From positions 1 through 64,000 of the forward strand of contig NZ_QICI01000090.1 of NCBI RefSeq assembly GCF_004119445.1: a stretch of DNA of 64,000 nt, in the 5' to 3' direction. Under the pieces are notes generated by a model. That model did no database searches. It was not told where the DNA came from and was given only the letters and a program-made list of their open reading frames with translations. The position numbers were made by a program, and so were the translations under genes. This DNA is from Chryseobacterium sp. CH21. GTDB lineage: Bacteria; Bacteroidota; Bacteroidia; Flavobacteriales; Weeksellaceae. How positions within the stretch are numbered: the first letter of the stretch is position 1; every line of letters starts with the position of its first letter. Shown here piece after piece: positions 43,445-51,897 of this stretch.

Positions 43445-44287
43445 TTATGAGTAAATATGTGAACCTTCCCACCCCACAATGAGCTGCTTCCTTTCACTTC
43501 CCCATCTGTAACCTCCAAGATGTCCGGTAGACTGAATCACTCGGTGACACGGAATAAGAAATGCCACAGGATTACTTCCAATAGCTGTTCCAACGGCTCT
43601 GGATGCTTTAGGATTTCCAATTTTTTCGGCCAGGCTGCCATAAGTAGACAGTTTTCCCATCGGAATAGTCAGCAGGCTTTCCCATACTTTCAGTTGAAAG
43701 TCGGTTCCTTTTAAATGTAATTTTATGGTATTGAGTTTTGTCCAGTCTTTATCGAATATGGACAAGGCATTCTTTTGAAGAGTATCCTGTTTTTCAATAA
43801 AAGAAGCATTAGGGAACTTTTGTTTCAGTTCCCCGAATGCTTTTTCTTTATCGTCTTCAAAAGCCATATAGCAGATTCCTTTTTCTGTAGAAGCTACTAA
43901 CAGATTCCCGAAAGGGCTTTCGGAAAAACTGTAATGAATTGTAAGGCTCTTTCCACCGTTTTTATATTCTGCAGGAGACATTCCTTCAATCTTTACAAAC
44001 AGGTCATGAAGCCTGCTGGTACTTGAAAATCCTGTCTCATATGCAGCATCAAACAAACTTGCTTTTTCTTCCTTCAATAAATTTTTAGCATGTTCAAGAC
44101 TGATGAACTGTAAAAATTTTTTCGGGCTTGTTCCTGCCCAATCCGTAAAGATTTTCTGAAAATGGGCCGGACTCAAGTGAATATTCTCTGCCACTTCCTC
44201 CAAACTTGGCTGAAGCCTGAAATTGCTCTGGATATATTCTATCGCTTTAGCAATTCTGTTATAATCTATCTGACTTTGTGTGGACAT
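43445..44287 (-). CDS. AraC regulator fused to O6-methylguanine-DNA methyltransferase (Ada-like, lacking the N-terminal Cys domain)
   Basis: The 280-residue protein has an AraC-type DNA-binding domain at residues ~5-105 (LEEVAENIHLSPAHFQKIF; AAYETGFSSTSRLHDLFVK). A methyltransferase domain spans ~115-275, ending in the active site NPVAFLIPCHRVIQSTGHLGGYRWG (acceptor Cys in PCHR). It repairs O6-alkylguanine suicidally. Compared with E. coli Ada, the N-terminal phosphotriester-accepting zinc domain is missing, so the classical methylation switch cannot operate; how it is induced is unknown. Proximity to alkB makes an alkylation-repair cluster. Confidence 0.93.
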   Translation of the reverse strand: MSTQSQIDYNRIAKAIEYIQSNFRLQPSLEEVAENIHLSPAHFQKIFTDWAGTSPKKFLQFISLEHAKNLLKEEKASLFDAAYETGFSSTSRLHDLFVKIEGMSPAEYKNGGKSLTIHYSFSESPFGNLLVASTEKGICYMAFEDDKEKAFGELKQKFPNASFIEKQDTLQKNALSIFDKDWTKLNTIKLHLKGTDFQLKVWESLLTIPMGKLSTYGSLAEKIGNPKASRAVGTAIGSNPVAFLIPCHRVIQSTGHLGGYRWGSERKQLIVGWEGSHIYS

Positions 44288-44356
44288 TGTATTGTTATTT
44301 TACCTCACAAATTTCCAAAGAATATACGGCAGAAAAAATCCGATTCTTGCGGAATA

Positions 44357-45214
44357 TTAGTTGTTGTTATAAATATCGTAGTAAGCAAGCATTTTGTAAT
44401 ATAGCTTAGCAGAAAGGAAAGCCGTTGGCTTAGCCATTGGAGAATCCATTAATTCTACGATGTCAAATGCTACTACATTACATTTTTCGAATACTTTTCT
44501 CAATAATTCCAACGTTGGATACCATTGTAATCCACCTGGTTCAGGAGTTCCTGTAGAAGGTGCAATAGAAGGATCAAAAGCATCTAAATCAATCGTAATA
44601 TACACATTTCCTGACACTTTCTCCAATACATCATTAATCCAGTTCTCATTGTTTGCGATTTCATGAGCAAAGAATACTCTTCCTTCCGGTAAATATTCCA
44701 CTTCTTCAACATCCATAGAACGGATTCCCACCTGCACTAAGTTATGCTTCTGATTCGCTTCAAAAACCGCACACGCATGGTTTGAAGTAGAACCATGGAA
44801 TTCAGGACGTAAATCTGTGTGAGCATCAAACTGAAGAACGGTAAGATTTTCAAATTTTTCCCCTACTGCACGGATAGAACCGATAGAAACAGAGTGCTCT
44901 CCACCGAAAAGAGTGAATAATTTACCATCATTGTTCAAAAGTTCTTTTGTTTTCTGATAAACCGCTTCCGTCATTGCTTCCGGAGAAGAGTTTTCAGAAA
45001 CTTCACCAGCTAAGTAAACTCCCTGTAGATAAGGTTCCGTTTGAGTTTCAATATCATAAAGCTCCATGTTTTCAGAAGCGTTTAAGAATAATTCCGGGCC
45101 TTTATCAGCTCCTTTACCCCATGTTGAAGTTCCATCGTAAGGAACAGTTACCAACATTACTTTCGAATTCTCTAACGTTGCGTTTTCCTCGGGAATTCCT
45201 GCGTATGTTCTCAT
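44357..45214 (-). CDS. speB: Agmatinase (arginase/ureohydrolase family)
   Basis: The 285-residue cytoplasmic Mn-dependent hydrolase converts agmatine to putrescine and urea. The metal-binding motifs are GGEHSVSIG (~105), FDAHTDLRPEFHGS (~128) and TIDLDAFDPSIAPSTGTPEPGG (~210). The substrate is inferred from the arginine decarboxylase gene 2.7 kb away; other ureohydrolase activities (formimidoylglutamase, guanidinobutyrase) cannot be excluded by motifs alone. A minus-strand TATCTTTG -7-like box lies at 45247-45254, about 33 bp before the start. Confidence 0.9.
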   Translation of the reverse strand: MRTYAGIPEENATLENSKVMLVTVPYDGTSTWGKGADKGPELFLNASENMELYDIETQTEPYLQGVYLAGEVSENSSPEAMTEAVYQKTKELLNNDGKLFTLFGGEHSVSIGSIRAVGEKFENLTVLQFDAHTDLRPEFHGSTSNHACAVFEANQKHNLVQVGIRSMDVEEVEYLPEGRVFFAHEIANNENWINDVLEKVSGNVYITIDLDAFDPSIAPSTGTPEPGGLQWYPTLELLRKVFEKCNVVAFDIVELMDSPMAKPTAFLSAKLYYKMLAYYDIYNNN

Positions 45215-45275
45215 GCTTTATTTAAAAATTTAATAAAATTATTTAGCAAAGATAATAAGAATTTTTCTCTGAATT

Positions 45276-46961
45276 TTATTCTTTAGTAATTGTTTTATTG
45301 TAGGAAGTGCCATCCGAAAATTCAATTTTCAGTATATAATTTCCGGTAGAAAAATCCCTTATATCTATTTTATTATCAAACACTTGAATACTATTTAATT
45401 TTCTACCTGAAAAATCATAAACATTTATATTTTTGATTTTCTTTTTTGAATCTATAAATAAAAAGTCTCTGGCTGGGATCGGAAATATTTTAAAAGCATC
45501 TTCAGATTTTATTTCGTTTACACCTAAAGCAGAAGAGGTGGTATAAAATTTTTTAAAATTGCAATAAACAGGTATTGGAGAAACACCATAAGACTGTACT
45601 GTCCATCTATACAATGTACCTGGATTAAGAGATTGTGTTAATTGATAATGATAGACTTTTCCAACATCGATATTATTTAAAATATTATTACCTTCAGGGT
45701 TAGTTCCTAAACTTAAACTATATCCCCTGGATTCTGGGTTTCCATCCCAGGTAAAGTTAGGAGTAAGCGATACTCCTCCAGTGTTATCTTCCGGAAATAA
45801 AAAAGGAAAACATGGTGATTTAGTTTTAAAAGCAATTGAACCACATGATGGCGATGAAGATCCCCAATTATTATAAGCTATAATTTTGAAATAATATTGT
45901 GTTGCATATTCCATTACAGGTACGGGAAAAGAGTAATCCGTTACATTTCCCAAATCAATATCATTTAAAATTTCACCTCCTTGCGGTGTTGTTCCTAAAG
46001 TAATTCTATATCCCGCCGCATCAGGAACAGCACTCCAATTAAAATGACTATTGGGTGATTCATAAATTGATGGATAAGGATTACTTACTTGTGGACAAGG
46101 CAAAGCCTTTGTTGTAAAGGCGAAATTTAAATTACAAGAGGCACTTCCAAAGGAGTTGTATGGAATAACTGATACAAAATACTGTTTTGAATAATACAAA
46201 TTTTGTATAAAGTAGTGTGTGGCATTTCCCACATCTAAATTATTAATTATATCGTTTCCACCAGGAGTAGTTCCCAAACTAATAAAATATCCTGTTGCTC
46301 CTCTTGCAGGATACCACAGAATATCTGTTCTTAAGGGATCTATCCCACCGGGAATATCAGAAAAATATATCCCTGTATTTTGGCATGATGGAATTGCCGT
46401 TGGCGTTTGTTCAAGTTTAACATCATCAATACCTACTGTTGTATAAGGGTATGCCGGATTATTTGCTACAACAGTATTTTTTACCATGACTCTAAATTTA
46501 AATGTACTTCCCGCAGGAATAATACCTGCAGGTATTATTCCTGAAACCAAAGTACAAGGTATAGGAGATCCTGCAATTGGTACTAAAAATGTTATCGGTG
46601 TTCCTAAATCAATCCAGGTCGTTCCTCCATTTAAAGAGTAACTTGTTGTAATAATACCCCCAGAACTATAATTGGTCATTGACTCGACAAAATATTTAAA
46701 TGAATATTTCAATTCAGTTCCATCTGAATAATTAGTTGTGTAGATTAAAGAATCAGTCGGATTTGAGAAAGTAGTAACATAAGCTTTTGAAGCCCTTGTT
46801 CCGCTACAAGATGTAGATCCTAATAATACAGGTGTCCATCCATATATTGCTGTATTATTATACCATGGTAAACTAGGTCGTTCAAAATCTTCGTATATTG
46901 ATATCTGTGCCGAACAAAAAGCAGAATATATTAATAGAAAAATTAATACACATTTTTTCAT
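45276..46961 (-). CDS. T9SS-secreted protein with fibronectin type III-like repeats
   Basis: The 561-residue protein has a signal peptide (CVLIFLLIYSAFCSAQ), then an N-terminal MAM/lectin-like region (~20-190: YEDFERPSLPWYNN to VGIDDVKLEQTP). Three similar fibronectin-III-like repeats follow, each with a YxISLGTTPGGNDIINNLDVGN-type motif (~225, ~320, ~415). A T9SS type A sorting domain is at ~485-561 (FKIFPIPARDFLFIDSK to GNYILKIEFSDGTSYNKTI). It is a surface or secreted protein, perhaps an adhesin; no catalytic residues are apparent. It is divergent from the HAD gene. Confidence 0.88.
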   Translation of the reverse strand: MKKCVLIFLLIYSAFCSAQISIYEDFERPSLPWYNNTAIYGWTPVLLGSTSCSGTRASKAYVTTFSNPTDSLIYTTNYSDGTELKYSFKYFVESMTNYSSGGIITTSYSLNGGTTWIDLGTPITFLVPIAGSPIPCTLVSGIIPAGIIPAGSTFKFRVMVKNTVVANNPAYPYTTVGIDDVKLEQTPTAIPSCQNTGIYFSDIPGGIDPLRTDILWYPARGATGYFISLGTTPGGNDIINNLDVGNATHYFIQNLYYSKQYFVSVIPYNSFGSASCNLNFAFTTKALPCPQVSNPYPSIYESPNSHFNWSAVPDAAGYRITLGTTPQGGEILNDIDLGNVTDYSFPVPVMEYATQYYFKIIAYNNWGSSSPSCGSIAFKTKSPCFPFLFPEDNTGGVSLTPNFTWDGNPESRGYSLSLGTNPEGNNILNNIDVGKVYHYQLTQSLNPGTLYRWTVQSYGVSPIPVYCNFKKFYTTSSALGVNEIKSEDAFKIFPIPARDFLFIDSKKKIKNINVYDFSGRKLNSIQVFDNKIDIRDFSTGNYILKIEFSDGTSYNKTITKE

Positions 46962-47060
46962 TGATTAAAGTTTTTATTACAAAAATACTTTTTTTAAGCT
47001 ATCAAAAAAAAAATTACAAGTTAAATTTTCAGTTTATTATCTTTGTACAAAACTCATTAT

Positions 47061-47720
47061 ATGCCTTTAAAAGCTGTTCTTTTCGATATGGATGGGGTAA
47101 TTGTAGATACAGAACCCTTGCATAGAAAAGCTTATTTCAAAACGTTTGATGAACTGGAAATTGCTGTTTCTGAAGATCTATACACCTCTTTTACAGGAGC
47201 TTCCACTAAAAGAGTTTCTGAGACATTAATTAAAGAATTTAATTTAAATCACACTTATGAAGACATTGCAGGAATCAAAAGGTCTCATTTCAAAGACTAT
47301 TTCTACAATGATGATGAATTTGATTTAATTCCGGGAGTAAGACAACTGATTGAACATTATCATGAAAACGGAATAAAGCTAATCCTCGCTTCTTCTGCTA
47401 CGATGGTAACCATTAATATGGTTTTTGAAAAATTCGGACTGGAGCAATATTTCAGTGGAAAGATCAGCGGTGCCGATTTAAAAGAATCAAAACCTCATCC
47501 TGAAGTTTTCTTACTGGCCGCAGAAATGGCAGGAGAACCCGTTGAAAACTGCATGGTGATTGAGGATTCTACCAACGGAATTCTGGCAGCCAACAGAGCA
47601 AAAATCTTCTGTGCAGCGTACAGAAGTCCACATTCAAAAAATCAGGATTACACGTTAGCAGATACGGTAGTTTCTGATTATGAGGAATTGGAACTGGATA
47701 AAATTTCAAAATATTTTTAA
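47061..47720 (+). CDS. HAD-superfamily hydrolase, beta-phosphoglucomutase-like
   Basis: The start is placed at the ATG at 47061 (MPLKAVLFDMDG). An upstream TTG at 47043 in the same frame lies within the promoter -7 box TATCTTTG (47038-47045) and is unlikely to be used. The ~219-residue cytoplasmic enzyme has HAD motifs LFDMDGVIVDTEP (nucleophile Asp), LILASSATM, the conserved Lys in LKESKPHPEVFLLAAE and MVIEDSTNGILAA. It resembles the beta-PGM/phosphatase group; the sugar-phosphate substrate is unknown. Confidence 0.9.
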   Translation: MPLKAVLFDMDGVIVDTEPLHRKAYFKTFDELEIAVSEDLYTSFTGASTKRVSETLIKEFNLNHTYEDIAGIKRSHFKDYFYNDDEFDLIPGVRQLIEHYHENGIKLILASSATMVTINMVFEKFGLEQYFSGKISGADLKESKPHPEVFLLAAEMAGEPVENCMVIEDSTNGILAANRAKIFCAAYRSPHSKNQDYTLADTVVSDYEELELDKISKYF

Positions 47721-47722
47721 AT

Positions 47723-47757
47723 AAAAAGCTCTCAGAAAAATTTCTGAGAGCTTTTGT
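47723..47757 (+). terminator. Terminator of the HAD hydrolase gene
   Basis: A ~14-bp perfect stem (AAAAGCTCTCAGAA and complement) starts 3 bp past the stop and ends in a T-rich tract. Confidence 0.8.
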
Positions 47758-47881
47758 TTTGTATTTGCTTTATCATCTGAACGAAGTGAAAATTCTTAAT
47801 TTTACTTAATTCTTAATCAGAAACTTAATGGTTAAATTTTAAAACATTAAGATTCATTGAGTGATTAAGATTATTAAGGTT

Positions 47882-47915
47882 AGATTGCTTCGTCACCTTC
47901 GTTCCTCGCAATGAC
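47882..47915 (-). repeat. Dispersed intergenic repeat (TCATTGCGAGGAAC family), copy 2
   Basis: The reverse complement is nearly identical to 14860-14892, starting TCATTGCGAGGAACGAAG and ending GACGAAGCAATCT. It is preceded by AT-rich DNA with repeated TTAAT/ATTAAG words (47800-47880). Confidence 0.7.
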
Positions 47916-47917
47916 TT

Positions 47918-49312
47918 TTATTTATAACCAAGAATTTTCAGGATATCTTCCGGTTCCTGCTTTTCACGGAAAATTTCGTATTGCAATTCGCCGTTTTCAT
48001 CTTTCTGGATCAGGACGTGTCTCGGTTGAGGCATCAGGCAGTGGTGTACTCCACCATACCCTCCGATGGTTTCCTGATACGCTCCAGTGTGGAAGAATCC
48101 GATGTACAAAGGTTTTGTATCACTGAAAACAGGTAAATAAATCGCATTGGTATGCTGCTCCGAGTTATAGTAATCATCTGAATCACAAGTCAATCCTCCA
48201 AGGAAAACTCTCTCATAAGTATCTTCCCAGCGGTTAAGCGGAAGCATAATAAAGTGTCTTGAGATTGCCCATGTATCAGGAAGAGTGGTCATGAAAGAAG
48301 AATCAATCATATTCCATTTTTCTCTGTCATTCTGACGTTTCTGAGAAATGATTTTGTAAAGGTTCGCTCCACTTTCTCCTACGGTAAAGCTTCCGAATTC
48401 CGTATAAATATTAGGTTCTTCTACTCCTTCTTCTTCACAGAATTTTTTGATCTGAGAAACGATTTCTTCTACCATATACTGATAGTCATAATCAAAGTTT
48501 AAAGAAGTTTTGATGGGGAAACCACCACCAATGTTCAGTGAATCTACTTCAGGAGCAATTTTCTTCAAACGTGCATAAACACGAAGACACTTGTACAATT
48601 CATTCCAATAGTAAGAAGTATCTTTAATCCCTGTATTGATGAAGAAGTGAAGCATTTTCAATCTTGCATTCGGGTGTTCAGCAATTTTCTGGCTGTAGTA
48701 AGGAATAATATCTTTATATCCGATTCCTAATCTTGAGGTATAGAATTCGAACTTTGGTTCTTCCTCAGATGCGATCCTGATTCCGATATTAAAGGTAGAG
48801 TCTATACTTTCCGTAAGTTTATCCAATTCTCTGTAGTTATCCAGAATCGGAGTAATATTTTCAAAACCACTGTTGATCATATCTGAAATCTTTGTCAAAT
48901 AATCATCAGTTTTAAATCCATTACAGATTACTTCAATATTTTTATCTACTTTCTCTTTTTCGTAAAGAGATTTTACAATATCCATGTCATAAGCAGACGA
49001 TGTTTCTATCGAAATATCATTCTTCAGGGCTTCTTCCAATACGAAATTGAAATGGCTGGATTTTGTACAGTAACAGTAGGTATAATTCTTTTTATATCCG
49101 GTTTTTTCGAAAGCTTCTTTAAACCAGCTTTTGGCTTTTTGGATATTTTGAGAAATTCTCGGCAGATAGCTAATCTTTAGCGGAGTGCCAAATTGTTCAA
49201 CTACATCCATCAATGGAACGTCGTGAAACAACAAATTGTTCTCAGATACATTAAATTCCTCAGTAGGGAAATACAATGTCTGATCAATAAGTTCCGAGTA
49301 CTTTATTTTCAT
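47918..49312 (-). CDS. speA: Biosynthetic arginine decarboxylase (PLP-dependent)
   Basis: The 464-residue PLP enzyme of the fold-III type decarboxylates arginine to agmatine, the first step of putrescine synthesis in many Bacteroidota. The PLP-binding Lys is in NYTYCYCTKSSHFNF (~83), the Gly-rich phosphate loop in DSLNIGGGFPIKTS (~258), TEFGSFTVGESG lies at ~310 and the active-site Cys in GGLTCDSDDYY (~395). It is shorter than the ~630-residue E. coli enzyme and represents the compact Bacteroidota form. The arginase-family enzyme at 44357 would take agmatine to putrescine. Confidence 0.92.
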   Translation of the reverse strand: MKIKYSELIDQTLYFPTEEFNVSENNLLFHDVPLMDVVEQFGTPLKISYLPRISQNIQKAKSWFKEAFEKTGYKKNYTYCYCTKSSHFNFVLEEALKNDISIETSSAYDMDIVKSLYEKEKVDKNIEVICNGFKTDDYLTKISDMINSGFENITPILDNYRELDKLTESIDSTFNIGIRIASEEEPKFEFYTSRLGIGYKDIIPYYSQKIAEHPNARLKMLHFFINTGIKDTSYYWNELYKCLRVYARLKKIAPEVDSLNIGGGFPIKTSLNFDYDYQYMVEEIVSQIKKFCEEEGVEEPNIYTEFGSFTVGESGANLYKIISQKRQNDREKWNMIDSSFMTTLPDTWAISRHFIMLPLNRWEDTYERVFLGGLTCDSDDYYNSEQHTNAIYLPVFSDTKPLYIGFFHTGAYQETIGGYGGVHHCLMPQPRHVLIQKDENGELQYEIFREKQEPEDILKILGYK

Positions 49313-49434
49313 TTCTAAACAAGTGAATTAAGAAATGCAAAATTGCTAAAAAAGTTTCATTTTTAGGTGTTAAAATTATTATAATTTTAATTTAAGATCC
49401 AATATTAAATCTTACAAAAATTTATCTCTGATAA

Positions 49435-50310
49435 TCAATACGTAAACTTTTGAATATACTCATTTCTTTGGGTATCTGAAATTCCCAATACCTGCTGGAT
49501 ATAAATATCTGTAGATCCATACTTTTTGTTGATCTCCTCAAAAGCGGCATCCAGGTATCTTTTTTCTACCCAACTCAGTTTTTCCAATACCTGTAAATCC
49601 ATTTTCGGATATAGAAAATGGAGGTTATTGGCCAAACGAAGTCTCTTCTGAACGAGGTCTTTTCTGTAATTATTGGATAAAAGATATTCGTTGTAAATAG
49701 TCTCTTTATCAAATTTCAGGATTGTAAGAATTAATGCTGTGGTAATTCCCGTTCTGTCTTTTCCTGCTGTACAATGATAAAGAACCGGATCTTTGGATTC
49801 CAGAATTTCTGTAATAATTTTTTTTATCGTTTCTGGATTTTCTGTAACGTATTCACGATAGAAATCGATCATTCTTTTGTCAGCGTCGGAAGCATTCACT
49901 TTACCTTTAAGAACGAGTTTCTTAGCTTGTGCCAACTGATCTCCCTCATCTTCAAACGCTGAATATTTTTTATAAACAGTTTCTGAAGGCAGCTGATCAG
50001 GTTTCTCAGCAATTTCTTTTGAATTTCTAAGATCAATAATTTCTTTGATCCCCAGCTTTTCAAAATCGTCAAAAGATTTCTTTTTAAGCTTATGAAGATG
50101 GGCACTTCGGTAAAACTTCCCTTCTCTCAGTGTTTTTCCTTCTGTATTTTTAATATTTCCTACCGTCCGTAAATTCGTTACTTTTTTTATTTGAATCACT
50201 TTTTCAGTTTCATTTTTCCCATATTCAGGGGTTTCAAAATGCTGTGTTTTGCATGATAAAATACTGCATAATGAAATGGTGAAAACTGATATTTTGATTA
50301 GTTTATTCAA
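49435..50310 (-). CDS. Tyrosine-protein phosphatase (Tyr/Ser phosphatase family) lipoprotein
   Basis: The 291-residue protein has a lipoprotein signal ending LCSILSC (Cys20). The dual-specificity-type phosphatase domain contains the P-loop HCTAGKDRTGITTAL (CX5R, ~180) and an N-terminal NLRTVGNIKNTEGKTL signature. It is similar to bacterial PTPs that act on phosphotyrosine or phosphoinositides. The frame starts with TTG at 50310 and no ATG exists that would keep the signal peptide, so TTG is probably the true start. It is expected in the periplasm or at the cell surface. Confidence 0.87.
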   Translation of the reverse strand: MNKLIKISVFTISLCSILSCKTQHFETPEYGKNETEKVIQIKKVTNLRTVGNIKNTEGKTLREGKFYRSAHLHKLKKKSFDDFEKLGIKEIIDLRNSKEIAEKPDQLPSETVYKKYSAFEDEGDQLAQAKKLVLKGKVNASDADKRMIDFYREYVTENPETIKKIITEILESKDPVLYHCTAGKDRTGITTALILTILKFDKETIYNEYLLSNNYRKDLVQKRLRLANNLHFLYPKMDLQVLEKLSWVEKRYLDAAFEEINKKYGSTDIYIQQVLGISDTQRNEYIQKFTY

Positions 50311-50320
50311 TATTTTTAAT

Positions 50321-50438
50321 AAGTTTTGGCTAAAGCCAGTTGATTTTATTTTTTGGTTTAAAACGGGCTGAAGCCCGCTTCTATTGATTTAAAAATCCGT
50401 GCCATTTGTGAAAAACATTGGTGTAATTTGTGTTTAAT
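50321..50438 (+). repeat. Composite dispersed repeat: GGCTAAAGCC palindromes plus TTGGTGTAATTTGTG unit
   Basis: It holds AAGTTTTGGCTAAAGCC, CGGGCTGAAGCCCG, CTTCTATTGATT, then AAAAATCCGTGCCATTTGTG and ATTGGTGTAATTTGTGTTTAA. It is the most complete copy in the window; a further fragment (GGCCCGTTTCTGTTGATA) follows at 50463. Confidence 0.7.
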
Positions 50439-50496
50439 GACAGTCTTTTTTAAAATAGGTAAGGCCCGTTTCTGTTGATATATAAATTAGATCCTT

Positions 50497-51144
50497 TTAG
50501 TAGATTGCAGGATATTCTATCTCCTTGATCCCTACAAAAAACAAAACATCTCCTGATTCATATTCCACGGAAATCTCATCTTCAACAGCGAAATTCCGGG
50601 TTCCTATTCTGGAAGTAATGCTTAGGTTTTCGTTGGTTAAAGGCCAGTTGAGCCCTTTTGTTGTAATATTATTCACTGATGGAAAGGGATAAAGAGAGAT
50701 CATTCTGTTTTTCACTCCTTTCAGTGTAAAATGATTGGGAATAAAATAATATTCTGAAAATTCATCATAAAATTTTATTTTCATCTGCTCTTTGAATGCA
50801 TAGGCAACGGTAAGATTTCCCAGAAAATGATCCTGTTCACCTCCACTTCCACCGAAAGCATCAATTTCTGAAAAGCCTCTTTCCTGAATAATTTCCAACG
50901 CTTTATGAAAATCTGTTTTTTCCTGATCTAACGTAAGGATAAATTTCCCCTCATACATATCTTCATCTGATCCGGAGTGCGAATCAAAATCACCTGAAAT
51001 AAAATCCAGCTTATCCAGAGGAAAACCCATTCTTTTTAAATAATGGAAAGCACCGTCGGTACAGGCAATCAAACCATAATTATCAGGATTGGGTAATGAT
51101 TTTGGAGCATCTCCGTTGATGAAAAGTAATGCTTTATCTCTCAT
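50497..51144 (-). CDS. Thiamine pyrophosphokinase
   Basis: The 215-residue cytoplasmic enzyme converts thiamine and ATP to thiamine diphosphate. Family features: CTDGAFHYLKRMGFPLD, ISGDFDSHS (metal-binding SGDFDS, ~50), DQEKTDFHKALEI (~72), GGSGGEQDHFLGNL (~95) and a C-terminal thiamine-binding beta-domain. It overlaps the upstream adenosyltransferase gene by 11 bp, so the two vitamin-cofactor genes are co-translated. No thiamine riboswitch was seen upstream. Confidence 0.9.
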   Translation of the reverse strand: MRDKALLFINGDAPKSLPNPDNYGLIACTDGAFHYLKRMGFPLDKLDFISGDFDSHSGSDEDMYEGKFILTLDQEKTDFHKALEIIQERGFSEIDAFGGSGGEQDHFLGNLTVAYAFKEQMKIKFYDEFSEYYFIPNHFTLKGVKNRMISLYPFPSVNNITTKGLNWPLTNENLSITSRIGTRNFAVEDEISVEYESGDVLFFVGIKEIEYPAIY

Positions 51145-51703
51145 TCGGGTTCCAGTATTCTTCCGGTTCGTTGTTCAGTTTTGAAATATATCTTGCCAAC
51201 ACAAAAAGATAATCTGAAAGTCTGTTTAAATATTTAATCAATTCAGGACGTACTTCTTCGGATTCATTCAGAAATACCAATGAACGTTCTGCTCTTCTGC
51301 AGATGGTTCTTGCTGCATGTAAAAAAGTTGCCGATTTTCCTCCGCCTGGCAGGATAAAATACTGAAGCGGTTCCAGTTTTTCATCAAAAGCATCCATCCA
51401 TTGTTCCAGCTCTTCAATTTCCGTTTCTGAAATAATGATCGGAAGACGTGATTTTCCGTTGGCCAGCATAAGTTTATCTACAGGTGTAGCGGCTTCTGAA
51501 CCTACAGTAAACAAATCAAACTGTATCTTTTTCAGCTGTTTCAAGACTTCTTCATCTTCGATGTGGCTTTTTGCAATCCCGATGAATGAATTCAGCTCGT
51601 CTATATTTCCGTAACTGTCTACTCTTGCACTGGCTTTGGAAACCCTTGTTCCGCCATATAATGCAGTCTGACCTTTATCTCCTGTCTTTGTATAAATTTT
51701 CAT
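51134..51703 (-). CDS. PduO-type ATP:cob(I)alamin adenosyltransferase
   Basis: The 189-residue enzyme transfers the adenosyl group of ATP to cob(I)alamin to give adenosylcobalamin. The N-terminal ATP loop MKIYTKTGDKGQTALYGGTRVSK, the DELNSFIG segment, the FILPGGGKSATFLHAARTICRRAER core helix and SDYLFVLARYIS at the C-terminus are all typical. It overlaps the thiamine pyrophosphokinase gene by 11 bp. No other cobalamin synthesis genes are in the window, suggesting salvage. Confidence 0.94.
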   Translation of the reverse strand: MKIYTKTGDKGQTALYGGTRVSKASARVDSYGNIDELNSFIGIAKSHIEDEEVLKQLKKIQFDLFTVGSEAATPVDKLMLANGKSRLPIIISETEIEELEQWMDAFDEKLEPLQYFILPGGGKSATFLHAARTICRRAERSLVFLNESEEVRPELIKYLNRLSDYLFVLARYISKLNNEPEEYWNPNER

Positions 51704-51778
51704 AGTACTAAAATACCTTTTTTGTACAATGTAAAAAGTAAAATGCAGTAATAGCTTATTATTCTATCTTAAAAAAAT

Positions 51779-51810
51779 ATTCCCTGACACTAAAAATAAT
51801 GTCAGGGAAT
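51779..51810 (-). terminator. Terminator of the 806-residue TonB receptor gene
   Basis: A perfect 11-bp stem ATTCCCTGACA/TGTCAGGGAAT with a 10-nt loop, followed on the minus strand by ATTTTTTT. Confidence 0.8.
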
Positions 51811-51897
51811 GTTTACGTAAGTTGGTTTTATCTCTTTTGAAATTGCTTTCTCTTTGTTAAGCATGACAAAGCAAATTCCAATTCCTTTATTTATAGA

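Noticed and set aside
47043..47060. TTG start for the HAD hydrolase
   Set aside because: The TTG lies within the TATCTTTG promoter box; the ATG at 47061 gives the standard N-terminus.
50497..51777. Thiamine or cobalamin riboswitch upstream of the thiamine pyrophosphokinase/adenosyltransferase pair
   Set aside because: The leader upstream of 51703 is too short and lacks the conserved riboswitch cores I would expect.
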